NCBI GenBank assembly: GCA_016699165.1
Contig: CP064963.1
Coordinates: 1,240,001-1,304,000 of the forward strand
Length of the DNA: 64,000 bases
Direction of reading: 5' to 3'
Origin: Candidatus Melainabacteria bacterium
GTDB taxonomy: Bacteria > Cyanobacteriota > Vampirovibrionia > Obscuribacterales > Obscuribacteraceae
Shown: in pieces, positions 1 to 9,387 of the stretch
Layout of the letters: each line of letters opens with the position of its first letter
How positions within the stretch are numbered: position 1 is the stretch's first letter
Position numbers and translations under genes: made by a program
The notes under the pieces: model-generated
Seen by the model: the letters and a program-made list of their open reading frames with translations, nothing else
Told to the model about the DNA's origin: nothing
The model's database searches: none

Positions 1-45
1 AGACGCTAGCCCTGGTTTTGAGCCAGTTTCCCAAAGACAAAAAGC

Positions 46-975
46 CTAGCCAATAACACTTTTGAGTAGTTTCATAGCTTCTGGTATGTAGCCATAAATA
101 ACGCCAGCCGAAATCAAAACCCACAAAATGATACTGAGCTGAATGTGTCTGTCTTTGGCTAAAACTTCTTCTGGTGCAGCTGTAATTGTTTTTGTAGTGG
201 ACAAGTATTGATAGCGAAAAATACCGTATGCCGCAAAGGGCAAGCTCAACATCATCCACTGACCATAAGGTGAGAAATAGCAATAAATGGCGTATGAAGT
301 CAAAAGCGACGGCACCACCACGGCTTCCATACGATTGAGCAATTCGACACTATATTTGTCGAAAACTTTTCTGTGTTCAGAAGCTTTGTCTCCCAGTATT
401 TGTAATTCCTGACGACGTTTTTCCAGAGCCAAAAACAATGCACCAAGGCTGGTGCATAGTAAAAACCAGGCAGACAGTGGAACATGGCAAGCCGCTCCCC
501 CTGCCAGAGCACGTAGAACGAATCCGCAGGCAATGGAAAAACAATCAAGGATAGGTTGATTTTTCCAGGACAAATTATAGATGACTTGTAACACCAAATA
601 AGCCACTAACACCAGTGCCACCGCCGGTCGTACCATAAAAGCAACGCTCAAGCCAATGAGCATGGCTGCTATTCCGACACCAGAGGCAACACCGGGAGAA
701 ATTTTTCCAGAGGCAATTAGTCTTTTCTTTTTAGTGGGGTGATTAGCATCGGCTTCGCGATCTTTGATATCGTTTAAAACATAGACTGAGCCAGAAACCA
801 GACACAAACACATCACACAAATTGTGACCGACAAAAGTGCGTTTGGATCTGAGAATTTGTGACCGAATAAAAGGGGTGTATAAGCAATTAAATTTTTGGT
901 CCATTGTTTGGGACGCAAAACTCTAATTGAGGCGACTAAAATATTTGGTTTTTTCTCGCTTGCTTCTGGTGTCAT
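46..975 (-). CDS. UbiA-family prenyltransferase, DPPR-synthase-like
   Basis: Integral-membrane enzyme of 309 residues. UbiA-family proteins transfer a polyprenyl group to an acceptor. The Asp-rich motif NDIKDREAD at about residues 68-76 binds Mg-diphosphate. The opening RPKQWTKN followed by a hydrophobic segment, and the later YSVELLNRM stretch, resemble the decaprenyl-phosphate phosphoribosyltransferase branch more than quinone-biosynthesis UbiA; that assignment is inference. About eight to nine hydrophobic segments span the rest. The ATG lies 8 bases after the restored end of cobU, so the two are probably co-transcribed, though no functional link is obvious. The alternative is another UbiA-type lipid prenyltransferase. 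The family is certain; the substrate is not. Confidence 0.85.
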   Translation of the reverse strand: MTPEASEKKPNILVASIRVLRPKQWTKNLIAYTPLLFGHKFSDPNALLSVTICVMCLCLVSGSVYVLNDIKDREADANHPTKKKRLIASGKISPGVASGVGIAAMLIGLSVAFMVRPAVALVLVAYLVLQVIYNLSWKNQPILDCFSIACGFVLRALAGGAACHVPLSAWFLLCTSLGALFLALEKRRQELQILGDKASEHRKVFDKYSVELLNRMEAVVVPSLLTSYAIYCYFSPYGQWMMLSLPFAAYGIFRYQYLSTTKTITAAPEEVLAKDRHIQLSIILWVLISAGVIYGYIPEAMKLLKSVIG

Positions 976-983
976 ATTTGATA

Positions 984-1519
984 CTACTTAATTTTTACCG
1001 GAATTCCGCTCACGCATAAAAACACTTGCGATGCTCGCTCTGCCGTCATTTGATTGACGCGACCAAGAGCCTCTCTGTATTTTCTTGCCATACTGTGTTC
1101 GGGAATAATTCCAGAGCCCACTTCGTTTGTCACTATCAAAACTGTAAATCCTTTCGCAAAGCCAGAGAATCAAGTGTATTTTTAGCGTCATCGATAATTT
1201 GGTCGCGCCCCTTATCTTTCTCAATTATCAAATTTGAGACGTAAGCAGACAAACAGTCTAGTACAACCACACCGGGTCCTTGCGGTAAATTTCGCATGCA
1301 AGTAGCAACCTCGCAAGTAGTTTCAATCGTGTTCCAGCTTTCTGGACGTCTCTTTTGATGTGCTTCTATCTTTTCCGACAATTCTATATCGCCCGCCAGG
1401 CGGGGCATCGTGGCAAGATACGTGACAGATTTGTTTGCTTCGCGCGCCATTTTCTCGGCAAAAGTCGACTTGCCGGAAGAGGCACCACCTGTAATTAAAA
1501 TGAGATTAGTCAATTGCAT
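984..1519 (-). CDS. cobU: CobU-type adenosylcobinamide kinase/guanylyltransferase, frame-interrupted
   Basis: Bifunctional cobalamin enzyme that phosphorylates adenosylcobinamide and then adds GMP in lower-ligand assembly. The P-loop GGASSGKS is at residues 11-18. The first frame covers residues 1-127 and stops at TGA soon after ...LALRKDLQF. The other two thirds of the family signature (VTNEVGSGIIPEH, then GRVNQMTAE and VSGIPVKIK) continue in the -1 frame to a TAG at 984-986. One -1 shift at the CGA AAG codons gives a seamless LRKGFTVLIVTNE join and 178 residues, the usual CobU length. Either a base is missing from the AAA run, or ribosomes slip here. No other cobalamin gene is in the window. 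Start is ATG at 1519; the ribosome binding site is weak. Confidence 0.8.
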
Positions 1520-1683
1520 AGTAAATCCCGGCTGCTCGGGTCATATATACTTACCCGCTCAAATGCCTATCTAAGAGAAATAGACATGAAACTAAATTAT
1601 TATCAGATTTAGACACAATGCAGGTACGCGCTAGCTTGAGGGGATAGAATGATCCCTGTGACTAGCAATTGGACGAAATCGGC

Positions 1684-2964
1684 ATGAATGCTCAACCTAA
1701 ATATCCACGCAGAGTTGTAGTAACCGGAATGGGGATGATAACCCCAGTCGGAGCAGGCAAAGAAGACTGCTGGAAAGCCTTCCTGGAAGGACGCAGCGGT
1801 GTGGCTAGAATCAGCCGCTTCGACCCCGAGGAGTTGAATCTCGATGTCAAGATTGCAGCTGAAGTGAAAGATTTTAATATCCAGGACTTTTATCCGGACC
1901 GCCGCAAATGGGGTTCGATGCTCAAAGAAATGGACCGTGTCACCCTTTTCGCCATGGTAGCATCCAAAATGGCTATCGAAGATGCCAAACTGGACATGAA
2001 GCAGACAGACTCAGATCGTGTTGGCACTTTCATCGGCACAGGCGTAGGCGGTCTCATTACCACCACTTCAGATTACGTCAAACTGATGGAAGGCGGACCC
2101 CGAAAACTCGGCTTGCGCACAGTTATTCGCTTGATGCCAAATGCTCCTTCAGGACAAGTGGCAATCGAATATGGCGCTGGTGGACGAGCCAAGAGCGACT
2201 CTACAGCTTGCGCTTCAGGGCTTGATTCTATTTTCGATTCGTTCATGTATATTCGCGATAATCGCGCAGACGTGATGATTACTGGCGGATCCGAAGCCTG
2301 CTTAAACACATTCACCGTAGCTTCATTCAATAACATGATGGCGCTTTCGCGTCGCAATGACGATCCCCAAGGCGCTAGCCGCCCCTTCAGCAAAGACAGA
2401 GATGGATTTGTTATTGGTGAAGGTTCGGTCATTCTCATCATTGAAGAATTACAACACGCGCTCAAACGCAATGCTCACATCTATGCCGAAATCACAGGTG
2501 GTGGCGCCAGTTGCGATGCAACCCACATTGTTGCTCCACACGAAACTGGAGCTGGCGCATCGCGCGCTATTAAAGAAGCACTTAGAGACGCCGAACTCAT
2601 GCCGCATGACATAGATTACATAAATGCTCATGGCACATCGACACCACTGAACGACGAGCGCGAGACTCTAGCCATTAAAAACGTTTTTGGCGATCATTCT
2701 TACAAAATGCCCATCTCGAGTACCAAATCGATGGTAGGTCACTTGCTTGGCGGTGCTGGTGCAATCGGCGCTGCAGTCACTGCACTATCAATTGAACAGC
2801 AAAGAGTACATCCGACTATAAACCTGAATAATCCAGACCCGCTCTGCGATTTAGACTATGTACCTAACGTCTCTCGCGACGTAAAAATCAAAAACGCAAT
2901 TTGCGAAGCACTCGGATTTGGCGGACACAACACCGTTATCGCCATGTCGCAGTACGTTAAATAG
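1684..2964 (+). CDS. fabF: 3-oxoacyl-ACP synthase II
   Basis: Beta-ketoacyl-ACP synthase II, which condenses malonyl-ACP with acyl-ACP in fatty-acid elongation in the cytoplasm. The Cys-His-His triad is clear: the cysteine in STACASG (codon at 2209-2211), the first histidine in NAHGTSTPLND and the second in KSMVGHLLGGAGA. The length, about 426 residues, is a little longer than the usual 410-415. A TTG at 1669 would add five residues, but the ATG at 1684 has the better-placed GGACGA upstream and lies close to the conserved RRVVVTGMG opening. It is transcribed away from cobU. fabI lies about 1.6 kb downstream on the other strand, so the two elongation genes are near each other but not in one operon. 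Confidence 0.95.
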   Translation: MNAQPKYPRRVVVTGMGMITPVGAGKEDCWKAFLEGRSGVARISRFDPEELNLDVKIAAEVKDFNIQDFYPDRRKWGSMLKEMDRVTLFAMVASKMAIEDAKLDMKQTDSDRVGTFIGTGVGGLITTTSDYVKLMEGGPRKLGLRTVIRLMPNAPSGQVAIEYGAGGRAKSDSTACASGLDSIFDSFMYIRDNRADVMITGGSEACLNTFTVASFNNMMALSRRNDDPQGASRPFSKDRDGFVIGEGSVILIIEELQHALKRNAHIYAEITGGGASCDATHIVAPHETGAGASRAIKEALRDAELMPHDIDYINAHGTSTPLNDERETLAIKNVFGDHSYKMPISSTKSMVGHLLGGAGAIGAAVTALSIEQQRVHPTINLNNPDPLCDLDYVPNVSRDVKIKNAICEALGFGGHNTVIAMSQYVK

Positions 2965-2982
2965 ACTGAGATTCAGACTAAC

Positions 2983-4128
2983 TTAATTCAGCTCGAATAC
3001 GAGCTTCATTTCTTTGCCGCCATTTAGAAGTCCAAATGCTTCTTCGTATTGGTCGAGCGAATAAGTCTTGTCGGTGATTATTTTTAGTAGTTTAGGTTGC
3101 AAATCCAGGCGTTCTGAGCGCAAGAGCCTGAGCATTGTTTCCCAGGTACCAAACATTTTGCGACCAAAAATTCCTTTGACATTGACACCTTTCCAGATGA
3201 CACTACCGGCAATATCAAAGTCTTTTAGTGGTGTTCTTGTGATTCCTAAAAGCAAGACTTCTCCACCGTTTTTAACTACGGAGAAAGCGTCTTCATAAGC
3301 CGATGGAGACCCGCTCATTTCCAAAACAACATCAACGCCATTGGCAAATGATTCATTCTTTTCTACTGAGGCTAAAAATTCTTTAGACGATTTAGATACA
3401 TCAAAACACTGATCAACACCAAATTGTGTAGCCAATTCAAAGCGCCGAGTAGTGTCAACCGCTTCAGTTAAATAAATACGTGCAGCACCAAATTCTTTGC
3501 AGAGCATGGCAGCCATTAATCCAAGAGGACCAGCTCCAAGGATGGCTACTGACTTTCCGCGCACATCGGCTTCATAGACTGTGTGAACAGCGTTGCCGAA
3601 AGCGTCGAGCATCGATCCTATTTTGGGTGGAATTTTAGATGTGTCGCCATCTTTTCCAAGCAAAATAACGTTTTTGTAGGGCACGCATACATATTGTGCG
3701 AAGCATCCATCTAAATGAACGCCTTTCACTTTTACTTTGGTGCAAATATGTTCGTTTCCAGTTCGGCACTGCAAGCAGTGTCCGCAGGACAAATGCATCT
3801 CGGCAGTTACATAATCGCCCTTCTGCACTTTGTGTTCTTCTGGAATGTCTTTGAATTTTTCTTCGATGCCAGGACCAAGCGCTTCCACTATGCCGCAGAA
3901 TTCATGACCAATCACAAGCGGTTTGAAATCACCGTTTGGCAAGTAGCGGCGCATTTCTTTTTGAATGCCTTCTGAGCGCGAACTTAAATATATGCTTTTG
4001 TCGGTTCCACAAACGCAGGTTGCCTGCACTCTTATCAGTACTTCATCTTCCTTAACCTTTGGAACGACCACATCTTGCTTCAATGTGAGCCCGTCAACGC
4101 TCAAAGATTCTTTTACCAGGCACTTCAT
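2983..4128 (-). CDS. tdh: L-threonine 3-dehydrogenase-like zinc dehydrogenase
   Basis: Zinc-dependent medium-chain dehydrogenase. The catalytic-zinc region CVCGTD and GHEFCG and the structural-zinc cysteines in CGHCLQCRTGNEHIC are present, followed by a Rossmann GAGPLGLMAA motif. The stretch DAFGNAVHT and the C-terminal GIFGRKMFGTWETM closely follow threonine dehydrogenase, which oxidises L-threonine to 2-amino-3-ketobutyrate with NAD. A sorbitol or other polyol dehydrogenase is the main alternative. Start choice: ATG at 4128 gives MKCLVKE; a TTG at 4149 is also open and neither has a good ribosome binding site. A 2-amino-3-ketobutyrate lyase gene, the usual partner, is not in the window. Confidence 0.82.
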   Translation of the reverse strand: MKCLVKESLSVDGLTLKQDVVVPKVKEDEVLIRVQATCVCGTDKSIYLSSRSEGIQKEMRRYLPNGDFKPLVIGHEFCGIVEALGPGIEEKFKDIPEEHKVQKGDYVTAEMHLSCGHCLQCRTGNEHICTKVKVKGVHLDGCFAQYVCVPYKNVILLGKDGDTSKIPPKIGSMLDAFGNAVHTVYEADVRGKSVAILGAGPLGLMAAMLCKEFGAARIYLTEAVDTTRRFELATQFGVDQCFDVSKSSKEFLASVEKNESFANGVDVVLEMSGSPSAYEDAFSVVKNGGEVLLLGITRTPLKDFDIAGSVIWKGVNVKGIFGRKMFGTWETMLRLLRSERLDLQPKLLKIITDKTYSLDQYEEAFGLLNGGKEMKLVFELN

Positions 4129-4194
4129 ATTCAAGTTGGGGTCCCTCAATCCATCTGCGCTTTAAATTGAATCACAACCTTAGCGCAACTTTAG

Positions 4195-4223
4195 TTGTCA
4201 AGACTCTAAACCTTGTCCACAAT
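4195..4223 (+). promoter_or_regulatory. Candidate sigma-70-type promoter
   Basis: TTGTCA and CACAAT are separated by 17 bases, in the divergent gap between tdh and the small gene starting at 4251. Match to consensus is five of six and four of six. It would start transcription about 20 bases before the ribosome binding site of the 107-residue protein. Confidence 0.4.
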
Positions 4224-4250
4224 GTAATTTGAACGTTGGGAGGCTAAGTG

Positions 4251-4574
4251 ATGAATTTTGACCCTAGATTTTGCGACGAAACTTTTCGAGCACAAGTTTT
4301 CATCAACAAAATGAATATTGCCTGCGATGCATTTGCCGAGGCAACAATTACAAGAATGATCAAAACCGGCTCGGGTGGTCCCGAAAATATGGACATCACA
4401 GACCAGGGTCTGCGTTTCGTTCGTTATCTGATGTGTAATCGACCAGCAAATAACTGGTCAACATTACCCAATTTTAAAGATGAGCATAGCGTGCGTGAAA
4501 TGGCGCGCAGATTCATCAGCCATTGGGGCTCACCAATCAGTGCCGTTGAGGCAATGTATAAAATTATTGGCTAA
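4251..4574 (+). CDS. Small hypothetical protein, 107 residues
   Basis: No family recognised. A strong GGGAGG ribosome binding site lies 7 bases before ATG 4251; a GTG three bases earlier is too close to it. The protein is soluble, with no signal peptide or membrane segment, and mostly helical in appearance, with three cysteines and the motif FISHWGSPISAVEAM near the end. It stands alone between tdh and fabI with its own plausible promoter. The ribosome binding site and ordinary codon use make it a credible gene. Confidence 0.7.
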   Translation: MNFDPRFCDETFRAQVFINKMNIACDAFAEATITRMIKTGSGGPENMDITDQGLRFVRYLMCNRPANNWSTLPNFKDEHSVREMARRFISHWGSPISAVEAMYKIIG

Positions 4575-4589
4575 ATATTCGAATCTAAA

Positions 4590-5408
4590 TTACATGCCAA
4601 GAATGCTGTAACCGCAATCTACGTGGATTGTTTCGCCGGTAACGCCGCTTGAAAGATCCGATGCCAGATAAAGGGCTGTTTTGCCCACTTCGGCTGCTTC
4701 AACGTTGCGTTTGAGCGGAGCTTTGGACTCAACAAATTTGAGCATGTCGCGAAATCCGGCAATGCCCATAGCAGCAAGAGTTTTCACGGGTCCAGCTGAA
4801 ATGGCGTTGACGCGGATATTCTTTTCACCTAAATCCGATGCCAAATACATGACGCTTGCTTCAAGCGCAGCTTTAGCAACGCCCATTACGTTATAGTGAG
4901 GAACCACCTTTTCTGCACCGTAATAGGTCAATGTAGTGACAGTGCCGCCCTTCTTCATCAAAGGCAGTGCACGCTTGGTTACCGCAGTGAGTGTATACGC
5001 GCTTACATCTAGAGCCAGCGCAAATCCAGCGCGGCTTGTGTCGACGAAATGCCCTTCAAGATCTTCTTTATGGGCAAAAGCGACAGCGTGAATAATAAAA
5101 TCTATTGAATCCCAGGTTTTTTCGAGCTTTTGAAAAACTGCGTCAATCTGGTCGTCTTTGCCAAGGTCGCACATTTCAACAAATGGCGATTTTACTTTGG
5201 CAGCAAGCGGCATAATTCTTTTTTCGAGCGCTTCACCCTGATAGGTAAAAGCAAGCTCGGCGCCCTGCTCGTAAAGAGCTTTGGAGCAGTACCAGGCGAG
5301 GCTGCGCTCGTTGGCAACGCCGAAAACGATTCCGCGTTTGCCGGCCATCAAGCCTTGGGTTTGTGTAAGTTCTTCTTGCACTTCAGTGCCACCATCGACT
5401 GCAGTCAC
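4590..5408 (-). CDS. fabI: Enoyl-ACP reductase (NADH)
   Basis: Reduces trans-2-enoyl-ACP in the last step of each fatty-acid elongation cycle. It is a short-chain dehydrogenase of 272 residues. The cofactor region is GVANERSLAWY and the FabI catalytic pair Y-x6-K appears as YNVMGVAK; AISAGPVKTLAAMGI and the C-terminal VDCGYSILGM are also FabI hallmarks. The start is GTG at 5408 with AGAGGA eight bases upstream, giving about 20 residues before the usual FabI start, so a downstream start at MAGKRGIV cannot be excluded. It is the target of triclosan-type inhibitors in other bacteria. Confidence 0.96.
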   Translation of the reverse strand: MTAVDGGTEVQEELTQTQGLMAGKRGIVFGVANERSLAWYCSKALYEQGAELAFTYQGEALEKRIMPLAAKVKSPFVEMCDLGKDDQIDAVFQKLEKTWDSIDFIIHAVAFAHKEDLEGHFVDTSRAGFALALDVSAYTLTAVTKRALPLMKKGGTVTTLTYYGAEKVVPHYNVMGVAKAALEASVMYLASDLGEKNIRVNAISAGPVKTLAAMGIAGFRDMLKFVESKAPLKRNVEAAEVGKTALYLASDLSSGVTGETIHVDCGYSILGM

Positions 5409-5653
5409 AGCTACATCCTCTTTGAAAACAACGTTAAAAACGACGAGGCATTATTCTAACCCAGATAGCAAGGGCTTTTCGAGCCGTCATTGTCAAGCAG
5501 CTCTATTTGAAACATTGAAGAAAACTCACATTGCCGCAAGCTGGTTCATACAAATCTTTATTAAATGCCTAAGACTTGTTCCCTCTGCGAGTTTTCTAGT
5601 TTAGAGTATGCAAAACTATTTCAAGCTGGCAATAAAAATAGGTATCTAAGTTC

Positions 5654-6481
5654 TTGTACAACATCTTTGTATTGATTAAGCAGGTTCCAGATCAAGGCTC
5701 CAAAGCTGGAATCAACTCAGACGGCACTATCGACCGGGCGAAAGCTAAACGCATGCTCAATCCGTTCGACCGCTTTGCCTTGCAAGCCGCTTTGCATATC
5801 AAAAAAGAATATGGCGGCGTCGTCACAGCCATTTCGATGGGTCCTCCACCTGCAGTTGAAATTTTGCTTGAAGCCATGGAGCACGGCGTTGACCAGGGCG
5901 TTCTTTTGTCGGATCGTCGCTTGGCTGCCTCCGACACACTTGCCACTGCTTATGCGCTCTATAAGACAATCGAGCACGTAGGTAAGTTTGACTTTATTTT
6001 CTGTGGTCTGCAAACAACAGACGGCGACACCGCACAAGTAGGACCACAATTGGCTGAGCGTTTGTCTTTGCCTCAGGTAAGTTATTGCGAAGATTTCTCT
6101 ATAAAGAATGGCAAATTGGAAGCGCGTCGCATCATTGAAGGCGGCTATCAAATTGTTGAATCACCACCACCAGTGCTTGTAACCGTGGCAAACTCGTATC
6201 ACCATCTGGAATATAAGAGCTTCCGCGATTCTTACAAAGTACAGCAGTTGAAGCGCAATCCAGAAGAGATGGCGAAAGTAATTCGCACTGTAGATCTCGA
6301 CATTATTGGTGCCGATGCAAATCGCTGTGGACTTAAAGGTTCACCAACCATTGTTGCGATGACACAAAAAGTTGGTGAAATCGGCGGACATTGCAAAATG
6401 CACGAAGGTCAAACACCAGAACATATGGTGCAAGAAGCGCTTGCCGCATGCGATTACAAAGCTCTTTTGAAAACAAAATAA
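5654..6481 (+). CDS. etfB: Electron transfer flavoprotein beta subunit (FixA-like)
   Basis: Beta subunit of the ETF heterodimer; with EtfA it carries electrons through FAD. The conserved opening IFVLIKQVPD and RMLNPFDRFALQAAL are present. The segment TAISMGPPPA, then LLSDRRLAASDTLATAYAL and GLQTTDGDTAQVGPQLAE, resembles the electron-bifurcating ETF group (FixA/CarD type) more than mitochondrial-type ETF; that is inference from remembered motifs. The start is TTG at 5654, because the family begins immediately before IFVLIKQ and no ATG is available. It is the first gene of etfB-etfA-fixC, with 15 bases before etfA. The length of 275 residues is normal. Confidence 0.93.
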   Translation: MYNIFVLIKQVPDQGSKAGINSDGTIDRAKAKRMLNPFDRFALQAALHIKKEYGGVVTAISMGPPPAVEILLEAMEHGVDQGVLLSDRRLAASDTLATAYALYKTIEHVGKFDFIFCGLQTTDGDTAQVGPQLAERLSLPQVSYCEDFSIKNGKLEARRIIEGGYQIVESPPPVLVTVANSYHHLEYKSFRDSYKVQQLKRNPEEMAKVIRTVDLDIIGADANRCGLKGSPTIVAMTQKVGEIGGHCKMHEGQTPEHMVQEALAACDYKALLKTK

Positions 6482-6496
6482 ACGGAATCAATAAGA

Positions 6497-7689
6497 ATGC
6501 CCGAAGAACAATACATAGAACCGAAAGGTGAATCAGGACCCGAAGTCGCTGGCGATGAGCCAATGGTTGATCTTTCTCAATTCAGCCCCAAAGGCGATGT
6601 GCTTGTAATTGCCGAGCACATTTTGGGCGACCTGCAACCAGTAACTCTTGAGTTGCTTGGTGCTGGCAGAATTCTTGCTGACAAAATGGAAAAGAATTTG
6701 CTTTGTATCGTGCTTGGTCACAACCTGGGCGACATGCCGCGCATGCTCGTCGAGTATGGTGCCGACACTGTTTATGTAGCCGATCACGAAGAACTCAAAC
6801 TATATAGAACACTTCCATATAGACGCGTAATTTGCGATTTTCTAGAATCACTTCCCCAAGCACCGCACACTGCCTTGCTTGGCTCGACCACAACTGGTCG
6901 CGATTTGGCACCACGCATTGCTGCTCACTTCGAAACTGGCTTGACTGCTGACACTACCGAGTTAGATATCGGACCTTATGAGCACAAGAGCAAAGTAGAC
7001 CCAACCAAAATTGGTTTGTATCCAAATTGTCTTTACGCTATTCGTCCGAGTTTCGGCGAATCACTCAAAGCACGTATTCTTGGGCCTGGAAAAACCCTCA
7101 GATGGCAACCACCAGACCTGGTGTCATGGTGCCACTAGCGCGTGACTCAAAACGTCAGGGCGAAATCAAACAAGTCACGGTAAATCTAAAAGAAGAAGAT
7201 TTTAGACTTAAAGTGAAAGACATTGTTCGCGAAGTTTCAAAAGGCGTCAAATTAGACGATGCCGAAGTGATTGTCGCAGGCGGATTTGGTCTTGGTACAG
7301 CTGAAGGTTTTGAATTACTCAAACAATTAGCCGATTGTTTCCAACACTCAGCCATTGGCGCATCGCGCAAAGTAGTTGATCTTGGTTGGATTCCATATAA
7401 CCATCAAGTTGGTCAAACTGGCAAAACAGTGAGACCCAAACTTTATATTGCTTGCGGAATCTCAGGTGCTATCCAGCATCGCGTGGGCATGTCCAAATCC
7501 GCCACCATCATTGCCGTAAATAAAGATCCCGACGCTCCAATTTTTGGCTTTGCCGATCACGGCATCGTAGGCGACGTTTATCAAATTTTGCCAGAACTAA
7601 TCAAACAGTTTAAGCAAGCACAAGACGGAAAAGACAGTACTCAAAATCTAGATAGTTCGGGGGTTAAGGCAGTTGTCGGAGCGCATTGA
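6497..7689 (+). CDS. etfA: Electron transfer flavoprotein alpha subunit (FixB-like), frame-interrupted
   Basis: Alpha subunit of ETF, holding the FAD. The N-terminal part reads from ATG 6497 through GSTTTGRDLAPRIAA and YAIRPSFGES, then leaves frame and stops at 7138. The C-terminal FAD domain continues in the -1 frame: NPQMATTRPGVM, GGFGLGTAEG, GASRKVVDLGW, YNHQVGQTGK, CGISGAIQH and the ending of the family. The join lies in GGAAAAACCC at 7088-7097, where one extra A or a -1 slip on AAA gives GPGKNPQMATTRP. The restored length is 397 residues, longer than the common 310-330 because of an N-terminal extension. The last 17 bases overlap the fixC start, so translation is coupled. A missing base in the homopolymer is the simplest reading. 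Confidence 0.85.
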
Positions 7690-9387
7690 ATATGATTTAT
7701 TACTGGTTGGCGGAAGCCCGTCTAACCTTGCCTTAGCCTATCACTTCTTGCAATTGGCAAAAGGTTCGGACCGCGAATTTACTATTGCCATAATTGAAAA
7801 GGGTAAAGAATTCGGCGCTCATGTAATGAGTGGTGCCGTATCTAATCCTCATATATTGCAAAAATTTGGCCCAACTACAAAGATATTGGGTTTCCACTTG
7901 AAGCCACTTGCTCTGAAAGTCATTTTTCAGTGCTTGGTGTCAAAGAAAAATTTGATGTTCCAGCAAAGCTTTGTCCTAAGTCATTCGACAAGAATGGCTA
8001 TCTGGTACTGAGCCTCTCGCACGTTGTTGGCTGGATGGCTAATCAAATCGAAGAGAAAGCCAAAGAAGTGACAAATGTCACAATTGACTTGTTCACCGGC
8101 TTCTCCGCTCACAAAGTTGCAATCGAAAACGAGCGCGTTGTTGGAGTTGCTGTTACTGAAAATGCCACATCCGAAGACGATTATGTTTATGGCAAATTCA
8201 CCGCATTTGGTGACAAAGGATTTATATCGCGCGATGTTGTCGATCACTACAAATTGCGTGATTGTCCCCAAATCTGGTCTGTCGGCGTCAAAGAAGTCTG
8301 GCAGGTAGAAGAAAATTACGAAGGTAAAGTCTGGCACACACTTGGATTTCCTCTATTAGAAGGAACCTTTGGTGGTGGCTTTGTCTACGGCATGAAAGAC
8401 AACAAACTCACAATTGGTATGGTCATAAGCTTGAACAGCAAAGACCCCAATATGAATCCGCAATTAAAATTGCAAGAATACAAAAAACACCCCTGGATAC
8501 AAAAATTGCTCAAAGGCGGAAAGCTTTTGAAATATGGTGCCGCCCTACTTCCTGAAGGCGGATACTACAGCTTACCTAAGAAATTCCAGGTTCCTGGCGC
8601 GTTGCTTTTGGGCGACGCACTTGGTGTTCTTGATGTGAAAAACCTGGCTGGTATCGACCGCGGCTTGGAATGCGGATATATTGCTGCTGAAGTTATGTAC
8701 GATGCTTTATTGAAGAACGACACATCTGATGAAGCTCTGGCTCCTTATCAAAAGAGATTGGAAGAGAGCTTTGTTGTAAAAGATTTGTACAAGAACAGAT
8801 ATTTCCGCTATGCATTCATCGAGAACGACAAGCTCTTGCGTGAATACTTGCCTGATATCGCACACAGTATCGACAAGTCAAACGCCTGGATTGGAGGTAT
8901 GAAAGTATTCTTCAAACATCCACTAGGTGCCACCAAAGATGGTTTCCGCTCACTTGGTTTAATTGAAGGCAAATTTGATATCGGACCAATTTCGTATCAG
9001 CACGATTACAAATATATCGATCCTGGTTTTGTTGCTCCCAAATATGATGAGCCACCTTACGACAAATCGACTATTTATTCGCGTGCAGATGCTGTTTTCT
9101 ACTCTGCCACCAAATATCATGAAGGCAATCAACATATTGATGAATTCAATGCTGATGTTTGCGTCAAATGTATTAGTACCTACGAAGCCTTGAACAAAAC
9201 AACGCCTTGTGTAGCGGACTGTACAGCTGAAGTGCACCGCATCGACATTGTTGATGAAATCAAAAAACACGGCATGTCATTAGAAAACTGCGTACACTGT
9301 CGCACCTGCGAAATGATTTGTCCTGAAGTCAACCTTCGTGTCAAACCGACCGAACAAGGCTCTGGTCCTAATTTCTCTGGTCTCTAA
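7673..9387 (+). CDS. fixC: ETF-quinone oxidoreductase / FixC-FixX fusion, frame-interrupted
   Basis: Passes electrons from ETF to quinone, as in ETF-QO or the FixC-FixX pair. It starts at TTG 7673 inside the end of etfA, with a G-rich ribosome binding site. The first frame reads the FAD domain to GAVSNPHILQKFGP and later stops at 8011. The family sequence resumes in the -1 frame as NYKDIGFPLEAT and runs to 9387; the join is at 7868-7875 (GGCCCAAC). The restored length is about 571 residues. The C-terminal 70 residues form the ferredoxin part, with CVADC and then NCVHCRTCEMICP, so FixX is fused rather than separate. The dinucleotide-binding loop reads GGSPSN where the family normally has GAGPAG, an odd loss of two glycines. 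Confidence 0.83.

Noticed and set aside
5717..6151. Minus-strand open frame of 144 codons over etfB
   Set aside because: EtfB motifs fill the plus strand; the antisense product has no family features.
7087..7098. Programmed -1 frameshifting in etfA
   Set aside because: Only the lysine codon can slip; no tandem slippery heptamer and no clear downstream structure. A missing A is simpler.
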